A DNA stretch of 64,000 nt, from the NCBI GenBank assembly GCA_037176885.1, contig JAWWNJ010000002.1, positions 496,001-560,000 of the forward strand, given 5' to 3'. The translations under genes and the position numbers were made by a program. The notes beneath the pieces are model-generated. The model made no database searches. It was not told the DNA's origin and saw only the letters and a program-made list of their open reading frames with translations. Of the stretch, positions 36,095-48,300 are shown in pieces. This DNA is from Favolaschia claudopus. Taxonomy: Eukaryota; Basidiomycota; Agaricomycetes; Agaricales; Mycenaceae. Each line of letters opens with the position of its first letter. Within the stretch, counting starts at the first letter, position 1.

Positions 36095-38025
36095 ATGGCC
36101 ATCGATGGTCTAATCATTCTCGACAACACTGGGTCTGTACTCTTTCTCCTCAAGGCGCAATCAATTGACAGCCTCAAGACGGCCAATTATCCAGTCAGGC
36201 TTTCGCTCGACATCTGCAGCTTATCCTATGCTTCACGTTGATGCTTTCAACAACGCTCTTCCCAAATCTCATCGGTCAGGAGACATAGATCCTGTAATAT
36301 ACGTGCCGCCGTACAATGTCGCGGACTCTCCCAGTGCCTGCTGTCACGTCGAGTGCGCAGACATGCGAATTCTATGTCCTGTGAGCGGAGATGGTACTGC
36401 CTCTCTATCCATCATCTCAAACTGCCGCTGATGAAGCGAAGTGGATCCGCTTTTTGCGTTCGCATTTTTGCAGACATTTATTGACATCCTCCGAGAATAT
36501 TTTGGTGCATTGTCGGCTGCCACACTGAAGGACAATTTTGATGTTGTTTATCAGGTCAGTGCGCTGCCATGAGTTCAAAATATAACCTGAGCTCTCTATA
36601 CAGCTACTCGAAGAGACCCTCGATGCCGGAGGTCATCCGCTTACAACTTCTCCCAATGCTCTTCGAGACATCGTCCTTCCTCCATCCCTGCTATCAAAAC
36701 TTCTCAGCGTTGCAGGCGCGAATCTAAATTCTACCATCAACTCTGGCTCCGGTGGAGGACCGTTTTCATCCCCGATTCCATGGAGGAAGGCTGGCTTGAG
36801 ATACAACAGCAACGAAATATATTTCGATATGGTTGAGGACCTGACTGCTATCGTTAACAAGTCAGACAGCGGTCTTCCGGTGTATCAACTCCAACTCCAA
36901 CTCACTCTTTATTTGTAGACACGGAACGACGCTCAGCTGTAGTGTCTGGGGTAAGATTGAGACCAACGCAAAACTTTCAGGTATATCCGTCCATCATCTA
37001 TCATGCAGTAGACCGAAACACTCAGCTTTATATCGCAACAGGGACCCCGGACTGTCTGTTGACTTTCACAAATCCTCATGTGATCACAGACTGTGCTTTT
37101 CATCCGTGTATTCGGTATGGACATGACTCTACATTCTTCGAGAGAGCTATTTTTGATGACGCACTAAAGATTGCAACGCTGGAAGCGCGACAGTTCCATG
37201 TCGTTCGTACCCCCGGACGGTCATTTTACTCTAGCAGAATACCGATACACACCCACCGCAACCGCCACCTCCGCACGATTCATCTCCACTGGCCCGCCAT
37301 CTGCCGCCCTGGCGGCCAAAGAGAACATCCCGATCCCCTTCCTTCTGAAGCCTACTGTTGAGCTTACAGACTCCGGTGGTATGCATCGACCGTCCTCTTA
37401 CTTCACTATGGAGCCCCGCATTCTTGACACTCCAAATTGAAACAGGCACCTTTGAATTCAAGCTGACGTCGCGGATGCCCTCGCAAACAATGGAGGCGCT
37501 GGTAGCCGAGATGTATCTTGGCGAGGGCGCGGGCGGCGTCAAATGTGTTGCCAGTCGAGGCGACGGCGGTGGGAATCTCGGGAGGAGAGCGCACGACACG
37601 ATGTCGACAGGCGGCTCCGCGACGGGGTCTTGGACTTTTGATGCTAAAAAGATGGTCAGTCGGTCCCGACTTGATCAGTTGTTGCTTTTCATTTCAGTTT
37701 TACTGACTTCTGCTGCGTATTTCCAGGCTGTTCGATGGGAACTACCGGTCGTACCACCCTCTAGCGTGTGGCTGTTACGGGGCTCGTTTACCTCCCCGTT
37801 AGTCTTCGTTTTATGATCGCACGGAAGTTTGTCTGACGACTATTCGCCGTTCACCGCAGAAGCTCCGGGCCCAGACCAGCTCATGCGCTTCAAGTCCGCT
37901 TCACCGTCCCGTCGTATACATTCTCATCATTGAAAATCGACCAGCTGAAGGTTACAGGCGAGACGTATAAGCCTTATAAAGGTGTACGAGGCAAGACGTC
38001 TGGCAATGTTGAGTGGCGATGGTGA
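36095..38025 (+). CDS. AP-3 complex subunit mu
   Basis: Ten exons (36095-36132, 36179-36393, 36442-36554, 36604-36860, 36919-36980, 37042-37114, 37170-37378, 37446-37654, 37727-37797, 37863-38025) give 469 residues. The mu chain of AP-3 recognises YxxPhi sorting signals on cargo going from Golgi or endosome to the vacuole. The N-terminal longin part reads MAIDGLIILDNTGRPIIQSGF, with LFAFAFLQTFIDILREYFG. The C-terminal mu-homology domain starts at about residue 180 with IPWRKAGLRYNSNEIYFDMVEDLTAIV and has LSFVPPDGHFTLAEYRY and the end YKGVRGKTSGNVEWRW. The VRGKTSG...Y(E)W(R)W end distinguishes mu-3 from mu-1 and mu-2. Confidence 0.92.
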
Positions 38026-38164
38026 GTGATACTGGATACTGGTGGCGCCGGTGTACGCAGAAGGACGGAGATGAATGCAAGAATCGAACCGTTAGACTGT
38101 ATATGAGTAGTAGTAACACAAACCAAACAAGAATACAATGACACTGCAAATGTACGCCAAATAC

Positions 38165-40350
38165 TTATCCAGTCCTGATAATACCAGCGTTGACCAGCTT
38201 CTGAATCTTTTGACGAACAATTGGATTCTTCATGTGGTCTTGGAGCGCTCCAGGGTTGGACTGCGCCTGCTGCAAAATCTGCTGCATTACGGGGTCGTTC
38301 ATGATTTGCTATGGAAGAATGAACCAGAGTCAAAACAACCACAAAAAAGATAATTCTAGAATGGAACATACCGCGACTTCTGGATCCCTCATCGCCCGCT
38401 CTAGCGTCTGCTCCTGCGTTTCTGTGCCTCGCTGGCTGAATAGAGCCTGCTGGCACTTCATCTCTTGCTCGGAGATCTCCCGTGTATGCTTGTGCTCCGG
38501 ATCGTGGTCTCTTGCCTCCTGCGCCGCCTCGATCGCCTTGGTGTAATCGCGCATCGAGAAAAGTATAGTTGACTTGCGTATATATGCCTTTGCTGTCAGC
38601 GAATGAGATATTCATGCATCAAAAGAAAGGCACAGGAAACCAAGCTTACTGAACGCCGGATCTGTCTTGATGGCCTCATTGACATCTTTCAACGCCTCCG
38701 GAAGTGCAGCGAGCTTCATATACGCGGCCGCACGATTATTATACCCACGCGCGTCGCTCGGGTCCCGCTTGATACTCTCCGTATACGTCTTCACAGCAGA
38801 AACAAAATCGCCCGCCTTGAACTGCACGTTCCCCTCCTCGCGCGCAATCGCGCTCTTCTCAGGGTCGATGTACGCCTGCTTGTCGGCGTCGGCTTTCGTG
38901 CGCTCGACGTCCCGCAGTTTGTTGAGAATGTCTGGGGTGCGGTGCTCGGTGAGGGATTTCTGGAAGTATTTGATGGCGGAGCCCAAGTCGCCTTTCTTTT
39001 GGAAGGAGCTGCCTATGCGGCCGTAGGCTTTGGCGATGAGTTTGTAGTCTGCTCGGATACCCCGGCCTTCCTCGACTGCCTTCTCGCATGTCTCGATAGC
39101 CTTATCGTATTCGCCCTGCTCGAAATACACGGCTGCAGATCTCAGAACGCGTAGGATGTGAAGAGGGAAAATTAGACAAACCTCCCAAATTCGTCAAGAA
39201 TGTGATGTCCTTGGGCCATAGATCCCAAGCTTTGGAGTACTGCGTTGCAGCCTCTGCAAATTCGCGCTTCTTGTACGCTTCACTGCCAGCCTTCTTTGCA
39301 GCCTCGGCCGCCCTCTTCGCCTGCGCCTCTTCGTCGTCGACCTCCATCTCGACATCCTCAGCAGCCGGGGCGGGTGTTGGTTCAGGTGGCGGTGGTGCTC
39401 TCGACGAGGAGGGGGTGGGAAGAGGAGGGGAGGATGCTGCGGGCGGCGGGGACGTTGACATACCGGGGGGCATTTCGTCCGAGCCTTCGGGACGGGTGAA
39501 GCCTTGCATGTCGATTCCCATGAGTGCCCCAAGGACGTCGATCATCCGCGGGTCCTGCATTAAACTGCTCTGCAGTTAGTTGTGCGGGAAATCTAAGCCA
39601 AGAAATTACGTGCGAGTCGGCCAATGCAGGATTCTTTTGAATCATGTTCAGCTGTGAATGGAGAGTCAATACGCGTATTGAAGAGAAAAGACTCAAAGAT
39701 ATTGCGAGCCTTTTGAACAAAAGCAGGGTCAGCGAGATGTTTTTGTGTCCGTGGGTTGGCCGCAAGTTTTCCGAAAAGATTGGGGTCAGAGAACATTTTC
39801 CCGAACCCAGGGACATCCTTCTCGTCCATTGCTAGCGGAGGGTAGTCCTGAGTACGAATCTTCGACAAAATGTCATACACTGACACACCTTTGGCATCCT
39901 GAACCTCCTTCAGTCCTTTTCGTAGTGCCGGGCTGTCTTCCAGCTTGAGACCCGCCTCATAGGCCGCGATGGCCTCATCGTATCGTCGCGAACCGTGCAA
40001 TGCGGCACCCTTACGCGCATACCCCTTCGACCATGAAGGGTTTACCACGACGCACTGAGCAATCGAATATGAGATCACTGTTTTGAAAGCTATCGATGGC
40101 TAGCGCACCTGTTCTGCATCCGTTAGAGCATCCGCCCATTGCTTTTTACCTGTTAGTTATGAGATTCCCATAATCTCCAAGACTGAATATCGCGCGAGCA
40201 CAAACCAGCATGAGCAGCACTTCGGTTGGAGAACAAGACATGGTTTGTTGGGTCGAGGGCGATAGCCTGTGTGAACAAGTCGATTGCCTTGTCGTAGTCC
40301 TTTGCAGCAAAGGCTTTGTTGCCTTGATCTTTTAGCTCGTTGGCGGACAT
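38165..40350 (-). CDS. STI1: Sti1/Hop, Hsp70-Hsp90 organising co-chaperone
   Basis: Eight exons (40206-40350, 40109-40149, 39710-40054, 39610-39651, 39182-39554, 38650-39132, 38372-38592, 38165-38308) give 597 residues. Layout in order: TPR1 ([30 protein letters not shown]), DP1 ([22 protein letters not shown]... and [16 protein letters not shown]), an acidic Pro-rich linker, TPR2A ([22 protein letters not shown]), TPR2B ([23 protein letters not shown]) and DP2 ([25 protein letters not shown]). TPR1 and TPR2A hold the C-terminal EEVD tails of Hsp70 and Hsp90. The intron 39652-39709 appears to use a GC donor. A heat-shock element lies about 65 bases upstream. Confidence 0.95.
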
Positions 40351-42252
40351 GGGAGTATCGTTGAAGAGCGATACGGGTGGTGAGCTGGATGGCAGTAATA
40401 TACAAAAACGCGAAAGAACATTCTGGATATTTCGTCGCGTCACGGTCACGCGTTGGTCACGCGCCGAATTTCTTTCTTCTCTGCTTTCTTGCTATTTGCT
40501 CTTGGTCGGAGGCTCGTCTACTGCTTGAAGGGAATCTGATGCCATGCACGGTTTTATCGCCCTGCCTGACAAATCTGAACTCTCTCAGACTATCGGGACG
40601 ATGATTACTGTCTGCCGCAAATCTTCGAAAACGCGACGGAGACGCGTGAATCGTCCATAAAGATTCGGCGTTCCGCATCTTTGTGAGTCGTATGGAGGGA
40701 GGTCTTCTCACCGCGCAGACGGAGACTATCGCCGCTTGTGATCGACTCTGACCGACCAGTATTCATAAACTCACCGGCTGCCTTGCTGAAAATTGTTTTG
40801 GAACCCACGATTCGGGGCTGCGCATCCGACGCGTCGTTCTGCACAACTCTCTGCTATTCGTTTAAACTACATATGCCTTGCTGTCGTGGAATTTCTCTCT
40901 CGTCATATTCTTCTGCTGGTCTCTCTCATTTTTCCGGGGGCCTCACTATCCCGCCGCGGCCGTTTCCTCCCCGTCGCTTCCTTTGTTACCCCCGACCAGA
41001 TAAATGGATTGTTTTTCGGAAATTCACTTGCTCTGAACGAACTATACCTTTTTTGAGACACAGCCGTGGGTACGACAAACGCTGTACACTGTTCAGTTGT
41101 TCGGTTTCTGTTTTCGTCTGGACAAGGTAACTGTCTATGCATAGCACATTCTACCACGGACACGACCTGATGCAGACTAAAGACTTGATAATTCCACTGG
41201 TACTCTATGAACTGAGCGTCATGGCTCCCACCCTGTCTGTCGGAGAGCGCTCGAAGAAGTTTACTGTCATGAAAGCGCCCGGCCGTCCAACAACGGAACC
41301 TTCCTCCCATATGCCGCAAGCGGCCGCATACTAAATTCTTCGCGCTAGACAGATTGCGCTAAATCACTACGCGGGCTGCAACCGATGCCGTGAGGTATGT
41401 ACGACCAGCGCGTCACATCGTTCATATTTCAGTGAAGTGGGTTTCCCCCCCAAAGCTTAAGCCGCAATGTGATGATGGTCTTCGCCTTCGCTGTTTCCGC
41501 GCTGTTGAGGGGCAGTCGTTTTTTTAATTGCCACATACCTACAGGTTCGCTCATAATTTCATTGCAGAAATGCAAAGAACCAGATGTACAGCTTCGAATG
41601 TTGCAACAGATGCGAGGTAATTACTGAGAAATTGTTGGCGGGAATCTCCATTGTTGCTTCCTCACCTCACTCCAGATTCGAGTTGATCCCTTCATTCTGG
41701 GGCAGTAAACTATAACAAAAGGTTGAGCTATGCCAATGCGCATCTTTGCCGTCGGGATCAGCGCGTCCGTTGAGGGTCAAGGTGGGATGGGAGGTCCCGT
41801 GTGCGCCGGGACGCGTTTTTGGCGATAGGGTTTTCAATTTGCGTTATTTGGACAGGGAAATAATGGTGGACCGGGGTGTGTGGTATAGACTGTGGTAATC
41901 GGATGGTTCTGTGGCGGATGTTGAGTGCAAGAAAGGAATATAAGAAGCTTTAAATGACAAGGAGGGTCGGGAGTGTTCCTGGGCGTGTGTGCCGAGGGTG
42001 ACCGCATCAGCGAATTGAGAGTCCGCTTGACCCCGGCCACCGCTTTGAAGGTTCTTCTGAAGCGGGTTCTTTTGCACCAAAATTGTGCGACCGCGCAAAT
42101 ATATTACTCCTACACCGTCCTTCGCGATTTTCGCGCTCTTTTCTCTGCAATCCTCCTCTTTCTCCCCTCCTCCACCTCCCCCGCCGTCTCTCCTACCTGC
42201 TCCTCGTCTTTTCCCCCATTCTCACCTCTTCCCGGCCTCTAAATAGCTTCCA
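40351..42252. other. Intergenic, 1.9 kb
   Basis: Divergent promoters of Sti1 and the Zn2Cys6 regulator. It holds the heat-shock element (40415-40434), a pyrimidine-rich tract just before the regulator's start (about 42125-42240), typical of fungal core promoters, and two short segments that each encode CNRC before a GT (41377-41394 and 41602-41616). No complete gene is supported. Confidence 0.6.
40415..40434. promoter_or_regulatory. Heat-shock element upstream of STI1
   Basis: The sequence AGAACATTCTGGATATTTCG holds four alternating 5-base units: GAA, TTC, GAT, TTC, each separated by two bases, the arrangement bound by Hsf1 trimers. Three units are perfect and one has a single change. It starts about 65 bases before the Sti1 ATG. 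Sti1 is a known Hsf1 target in yeasts. Confidence 0.8.
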
Positions 42253-45088
42253 ATGCCTGACGAGAGTTCTCCGTCAACCACCTCTTCTCCAGTTGCTCCG
42301 CGGCCCAAGGCAACAAAAACATCCAGCACAGGTACTGTCCGAGGACGAACATCTCCCGCCAACGGCTCGTCCGGTGAACAGAATGGTGACGGGCCTCGTC
42401 CTACCAAGCGCGCCAGGAAGGCTATAAACTGCGAGCCATGCAGAAACAGCAAGCTCAAATGCGACAGGTAACAATCTCTGCTCAACTCTCGACTCCCTCC
42501 AGTGACCAACACGACGTGCGCAGGAACCGCCCATGTTCATCGTGTGTGCTGCGTGGTAAGTTCGGTGTCGCATACTGGGAGGTCTCTGCTGAGCGTAGGT
42601 CTTCCTAGGCACTTCTGCTAGCTGCTACCAGGATTCCCGAGGGCACGAAGGAGGAGATTATAGCTCCCGCGGAGATGACCATCAGTGCGTTAATTACTTG
42701 AATACTAGACTCAAAACATTCGTCGTTGACGCTCCCGGTGTGCTACGCTTGCAGGCGTATCGATCCCGCCCAGGAATTCGCCCGCTTACGTCACTCTATC
42801 TCCCTACTCGAGACGTATGTCCTGCCCTCTACGCGCTCGTATGCTCCCACTCGTCGGGGCAGCGAGGTTGCTCCCGTCGTGCCCAAGAAGGAGGTCATAG
42901 ACCCCGACATATCCGAAAAGTTGCATCCTCCAACCGCCCCGGGCATGCTCGGCAATTCGACACAAGGTGGCCTCTATGCAGGACCTACTAGTGCTGCAAC
43001 ACATCTCATGGTATGCCGACTCGCCACATCGCTTCTGTATCGTTGTTTCACCAATTCCTAGCCCGATGGTCGAAGCTCTGAGGAGTCGGAGAGTCGGCAC
43101 ACCAGTCAGGACCGCATTGGCGAGGAACCGAATACCAGTATGGGACACGAATACGACAGGGACCTCCTCGCAATGCTTCCCTCCGTGGACGTCATCGACG
43201 GTCTCATAATATACTACTTTGAATACTGCAACTGGGTTTATCGCCACGTCAACCAGGTCAGTTTCATGCACCATTGGGAGCGGTACAAAAATGGGTCCTC
43301 TCCGGACCGTATAGTCCTCGCCACGGCATGTGCCATCATGGCACTAGCTTCCTATTACCTGCCTACTCAGCACCGATTACTCGAGAATTACCAGGAGACA
43401 CATGAAGAGCTAGGACTCAAATTCTTCGAAGTGTCGACAACCGCGCTCCAACGTCGCCAGGCCGATACGAAAACATACAGCCTGGACCTCATCGAGCTCC
43501 TTTTAATTCGCTGTAACTATCTCACTACCTTGAAGCGGGAAGGGGAAGAGATCTGGCATGCGAAAGGCGAGATCGTCACGATTGGGACCGCCATGGGTCT
43601 CCATCGCGATCCGGGTAAATGGAGGATGCACAGAGACGTTGCCGAGCGTCGTAGATGGGCGTGGTGGCATATAGTCCTTCTCGAACGGTACGGTGCTTTC
43701 ATTTGTTCACCGTCGGGGCCTTTGGAGTTCATTTCTCTTCCAGTTGGCAGGCATTCATGTTCGGGCGCCCGATCACAATTTCTTCGCACCATTTCGACAC
43801 ACAGCTCCCATCGTACTGCGACCCAAATGTCGATAAGACCGGTCGACTTTACTTACCGAACATCGCACTATTCAGGCTGGCTTTCATTTTGGGCGATATA
43901 ATGGACGGTTAGTGTTTCTCTAGTACTTGCAGACCCGGATGTAACCCTTTCTCAGATGCTGTATCCGTGCGACCTGTTCCCTATGATAGCGTCCTTGCTA
44001 ACGATCGGGCGTTGACACAATGGATGGACAACCTCCCTCCCGAACTCGATCTTGATGAATACCGCCTTGCGCGGAACCTGGCGTCTTCGAACCCAGCTAC
44101 CAGACGGTTAGGCGTGCAAAGTGTCATCGTGCGCACGTCATACTACCATATCCGCTTCACGCTTCACCGCCCATACGCCAATGCGAGCGCAAACTCGTCC
44201 AAAACGGGCGGCGAGGTTCCCAAATCTGCGCAAAGTCTGGAGATCGCCGTCAACGCCGCCGACAGACTGATTACGATGACTGCCCAGTCGCGTCCGGACT
44301 TTCTTACCAGCACGGCGTTGTCGGTGCCCGGACACATGAACTGGGGTCCTTTCCACTGCTTCTCTGCGGCCATGTTCTTCTCGTTCCAGCTCATCGCGAA
44401 TCCAGACCAACCAGGAGCAAACCTCTTCCGCGCAAGTATCCGGAAGGCTCTTACAACGTTAGAGCAGTCGCGCGGCGTGGCCGTGGCGGACAAGGGATAC
44501 GACATTCTTCAGTCCCTGTCCCCGTTATATTCCGCCGAATTTCCGATGCAAACTCTCGAGGTGCGTGAGAAGGAGAAGGCGCGAATCTTGAGCGTCGTGC
44601 GCAAGCTGGCGTTCCCGTATCATGATTCGCATGATCTACGACGGATGGGCGAGTCTCCAGGAGGACGCGGTGCCGCAAGCTCCCCGTCCAACTCGAACTC
44701 AGTCAGCCCACCGATGCACACCGTGCAAGCGTTGCCGTACGATGGAATACACAACATTTCGCAGGTGAGAACCGCACCTCCCATTTACACGACGCAATCC
44801 CCCGACCTGCGTTCGCCGTCGCAGGGGTCCCCGACGACTATGCCGCATCCGCCACCGCTCGGGTCTTTGCCTTCGCCCGGGGTATATAATCCGCACTATG
44901 GAGCCCCGCAAATGCATCCTTACAACAACGGCGGCGGCGAACGATACTCTCAATACCCTCAACCAGCTGACGAGGAAGCGGTATGGGGCTCGGCTATTGG
45001 TTTTGGGCATGGAGAATGGACACAATTTCTAGATGTGCTCCGCCCAGAACAGGCCCCAAGCCGACATTTGCCCGCGGGCCCCCCATAG
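42253..45088 (+). CDS. Zn2Cys6 fungal-type transcription factor
   Basis: Seven exons (42253-42467, 42524-42555, 42609-42684, 42755-43010, 43062-43687, 43744-43907, 43956-45088) give 833 residues. The zinc cluster at residues 60-90 is built from three exons: CEPCRNSKLKC, then DRNRPCSSC, then VLRGTSASC, preceded by basic KRARKA. The short linker ends in RIDPAQEFARLRHSISLLETYV, a probable dimerisation coiled coil. Residues about 190-520 match the fungal-specific regulatory domain (LIIYYFEYCNWVYRHVNQ, ERRRWAWWHIVLLERW, FMFGRPITI). The C-terminal 150 residues are Ser/Pro/Tyr-rich and may activate transcription. The target pathway cannot be inferred: neighbours are housekeeping genes. Confidence 0.93.
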
Positions 45089-45338
45089 CATCAACTGATA
45101 CACGGCGTTCAATCTCGTTTTTGTATTTTGGGTGGTCCTGTTACCCCTTGGCCGGATTTAAAGTAATGTACCTGTTCTCCATCTCAATCGCGCTATGATA
45201 ATGCCTGCCTGCCTGCTCTGCTGCTCGCTATCTCGTTTGCCTTCTTGTCGTCAGCCGCGCGACTGTACTTATGTAGCCTCTATACATTGTACCATAGCAT
45301 ACCCTCCAATTCGAAGAAAAGCTGCGGATTTCCGAATT

Positions 45339-48300
45339 TTACTTGAAGGTGCTGTGCTTCTGCATGCGCTTCACGCGGTTGGATAATTCTGTCCGTAGTT
45401 TGGACAGGCTGGCGGGTGGAGAGTTAGAGGCGGTGGCCGCAACTAACACCTGGTCGATTAGGGTATACGGTAGCCATGTCGATGCAGCATGCTTGGCCGG
45501 ATCTCGAGACAAGCGCGCGTCTGCCTGTCCAGAATTGTCAGTAATACCACTAAGCACAATTGGAAAGAACCCGGACTTTTTGAATCATCGAAAAGATGTG
45601 GGTGATACACTGGTCGAAATTCTCGTATCGGAGATTCACGCGAAGGAGGTATTCGGGATGATGCTCCTCTAACGAGTGGATCAGCCAAGGTGGCGGCGGT
45701 GATGTTCGTTGGAGACCCAGAATGGTTTCCAGTGTTATTTTGGTGTATTTATGGTCCGTATTTGGGCCGTCGTGTCTGTCCAGTGATTGTCGTAGGAATC
45801 TCCAGCCTCGGTCTGCTGCTGTCCCGGGCCAGGACGAAATTTTATCCGTTAGTAACCAATCTGAGTTGTCCTCTTGACTGCCAAAAAAAGCGTCAGAGCC
45901 TCAAAAATAAAGTGAATTGACAGCATGCATACATAACCGCGTCAGGATTGCGCGACAGGCGCAAACATTGAGTCGTTAGGTGGGCGAACAAGTCAGTCAT
46001 ATCCACTTTGAGACTGCTTGCAGTGGCCATAGCGAGGTTGAATCTGTTGGACTGCGCAAAGCGCAGTACTATCGACTCGGGCGGAAGATCTGAGGCAATT
46101 AGACGCGAAGCTTTGATACAATTAAAACGCGTACCTGTGAACGTAGATAATGCAGGTTCTCTCTGAACTATTTCCATCCGGGCAGTCAGAAGCGCAAGCT
46201 CATATTGTATCTCAGATAGAGTCATAATCTCCGAATTATGCGTGCCTGGAGTGAATTTTGACTCAGGGATATGCTTGGATAGCCGTCGTCGTTTGTAAGG
46301 GTGCTGTTCAAAAATGAATTGGGGAAAAGCATGCAACGATGAGACGAACCTCGCGGGATGAATCCGCGCCCAATACAGGTAAGAGGAACCACGCATTTTT
46401 TTGATCAACCAATGACAAAGAGTTGATCGCGACAAGATATGCCTCTTTCTGTTGCGCCTCCAAGGTTCCGGCCAACGACATATCCGACGCAATCAAATCT
46501 TGGAGTTTTCTCGCGCGTTGATACATGACCAGAGCAGCTGCAAAGCGGAATCAGTCAATAAAAACCGCAAACCGCAAACGATTACCATTGCGGTGATCCC
46601 CTCTTAAGGTGTGCCAAGAGTAAAGGATGCGAGAATAACTCGGCTGAATGCGTGGATCCACGTTTCTAGCTTTGAACGCTAGGGCTTCTTCAACCTCATC
46701 TGCGAAACCAGGGAAATTGAAAGACACGAGCTTTTCTATGGCACTGTCTTCGCACATCCGATACACGAGTTGACCAACGCAGTCTCGTTTTCTGTAAAAA
46801 CAAGTGAGGACCGCGAACTGCACAAAACAAGGACGAGGACCAACAATTTTTCGTACGGCGTGGCGATCAAGGCAGAGTGAGCATCGTCGTACAAGCTCAA
46901 GTCAGTGTATCCTTTGATGATGGTATGCCATAGCGACGAAGTATCCACGTCTGGGGGAGCAACTGATAGGGCCAACTGAGTGAAAAATACTTCATGCTGA
47001 ACTAGCAAGGCTGTTTTGAAGAGTTTGGCGATGTGCAAGTAGAAAAAGAACACTGTGTCAAAGGGGTCGGCTGGAGGGAGCACGGCGGATAGCGCATCGT
47101 GGTCTTCTTGCGTTAACGCCTGATCAGGTCCTAGGATATGTCAATCGCGAGTGATAGTTCCGCCTTGCCAAAACTAACCAAATGCGCCGGCCACTTTTTC
47201 CAATAGATAGGCTGCGTCGTCAGGGCGACCGATGTTCAGCCACAGTCTTGCTTGAATGTAAGTGACACCGGCGGTTCGAGGTAGACAGGAGATGATTTCT
47301 CGAGCAGTCTCGTAGTATCCCAGAGCTCTGAGACGCTCGCAGAACAGTATTTCGTATTGGGTTGCGTGCGCGGGCGATATTGACCGTAACAAACCTGTGG
47401 AATCGAGGAAGCGATGAGCTGACGCTGGTAGACCGACAGGATCATCGATCTGTGCAAGTAGCAGACGATGTATCAAGGAATATGTGGGAGCAAAATGGGA
47501 GCCGCGAAGGCTTCGAGACACCTGCATGTTCCGCAAGCGCATGATGACATCGTCGGCAGCGATGTCTTCAGCAGCTGGGGTGGAGCCACTTGGGTCGCCA
47601 GCAGGCTGTCTCGTCAAGTATCGCATCATTGCGATCCCTCGGAACACTGCAAACACTTCCGCCAGTAAAGCAGGATCCCAGTCATCCAGCTGGTCGGCGA
47701 GAAAGAAGAGAAGGGTCAATAGAGCGAGACACAGATCGTATCTGGCGGCGACAGTCACGGAAACATAGGTCGCTGTCAAAGCTCGCGACCAATCCGACTG
47801 GGGAGGAGGTAGAAGTAGTTCCACCTCGTCTTCCTCCCTCTTGACATCAGACTCAAAACCGCCGATGACATCGAGAGCGCTTCGAATCGCGCTGTCCATG
47901 TCAGTTATGCTTTGCAACCGTCCTGCCATCCAGCTTTTCGCTCCGTCGTCCAGCGTCTCCCCAAACTTGACTCGTAACACCTGATCTTGTATGATATCGG
48001 AGAAAGAGAACGCGATCTCTTGATGAAGGATATCGATCAGCCGGCTCTCCAGACTGAGCATGAACTGTGTGCCCAATTTGCTTTGCAGACCCCATAAGAT
48101 GCCAAAGATCTCATGGGGCGGGTCGATCTGTCGATCTGCTTCGAGATTTCTGTGAAGACGGACGGCTAGATCTTCGGCCACGAGCGACCCCACTCGCTCC
48201 CGCTCGACGACAATGATGTCGCCCTGTCCTTTGGCGCCGAGAACCAGGGGCCAGCGAGCACTACGCTCTAATTCGCGGCAACGAGCGACAAAACCTTCCC

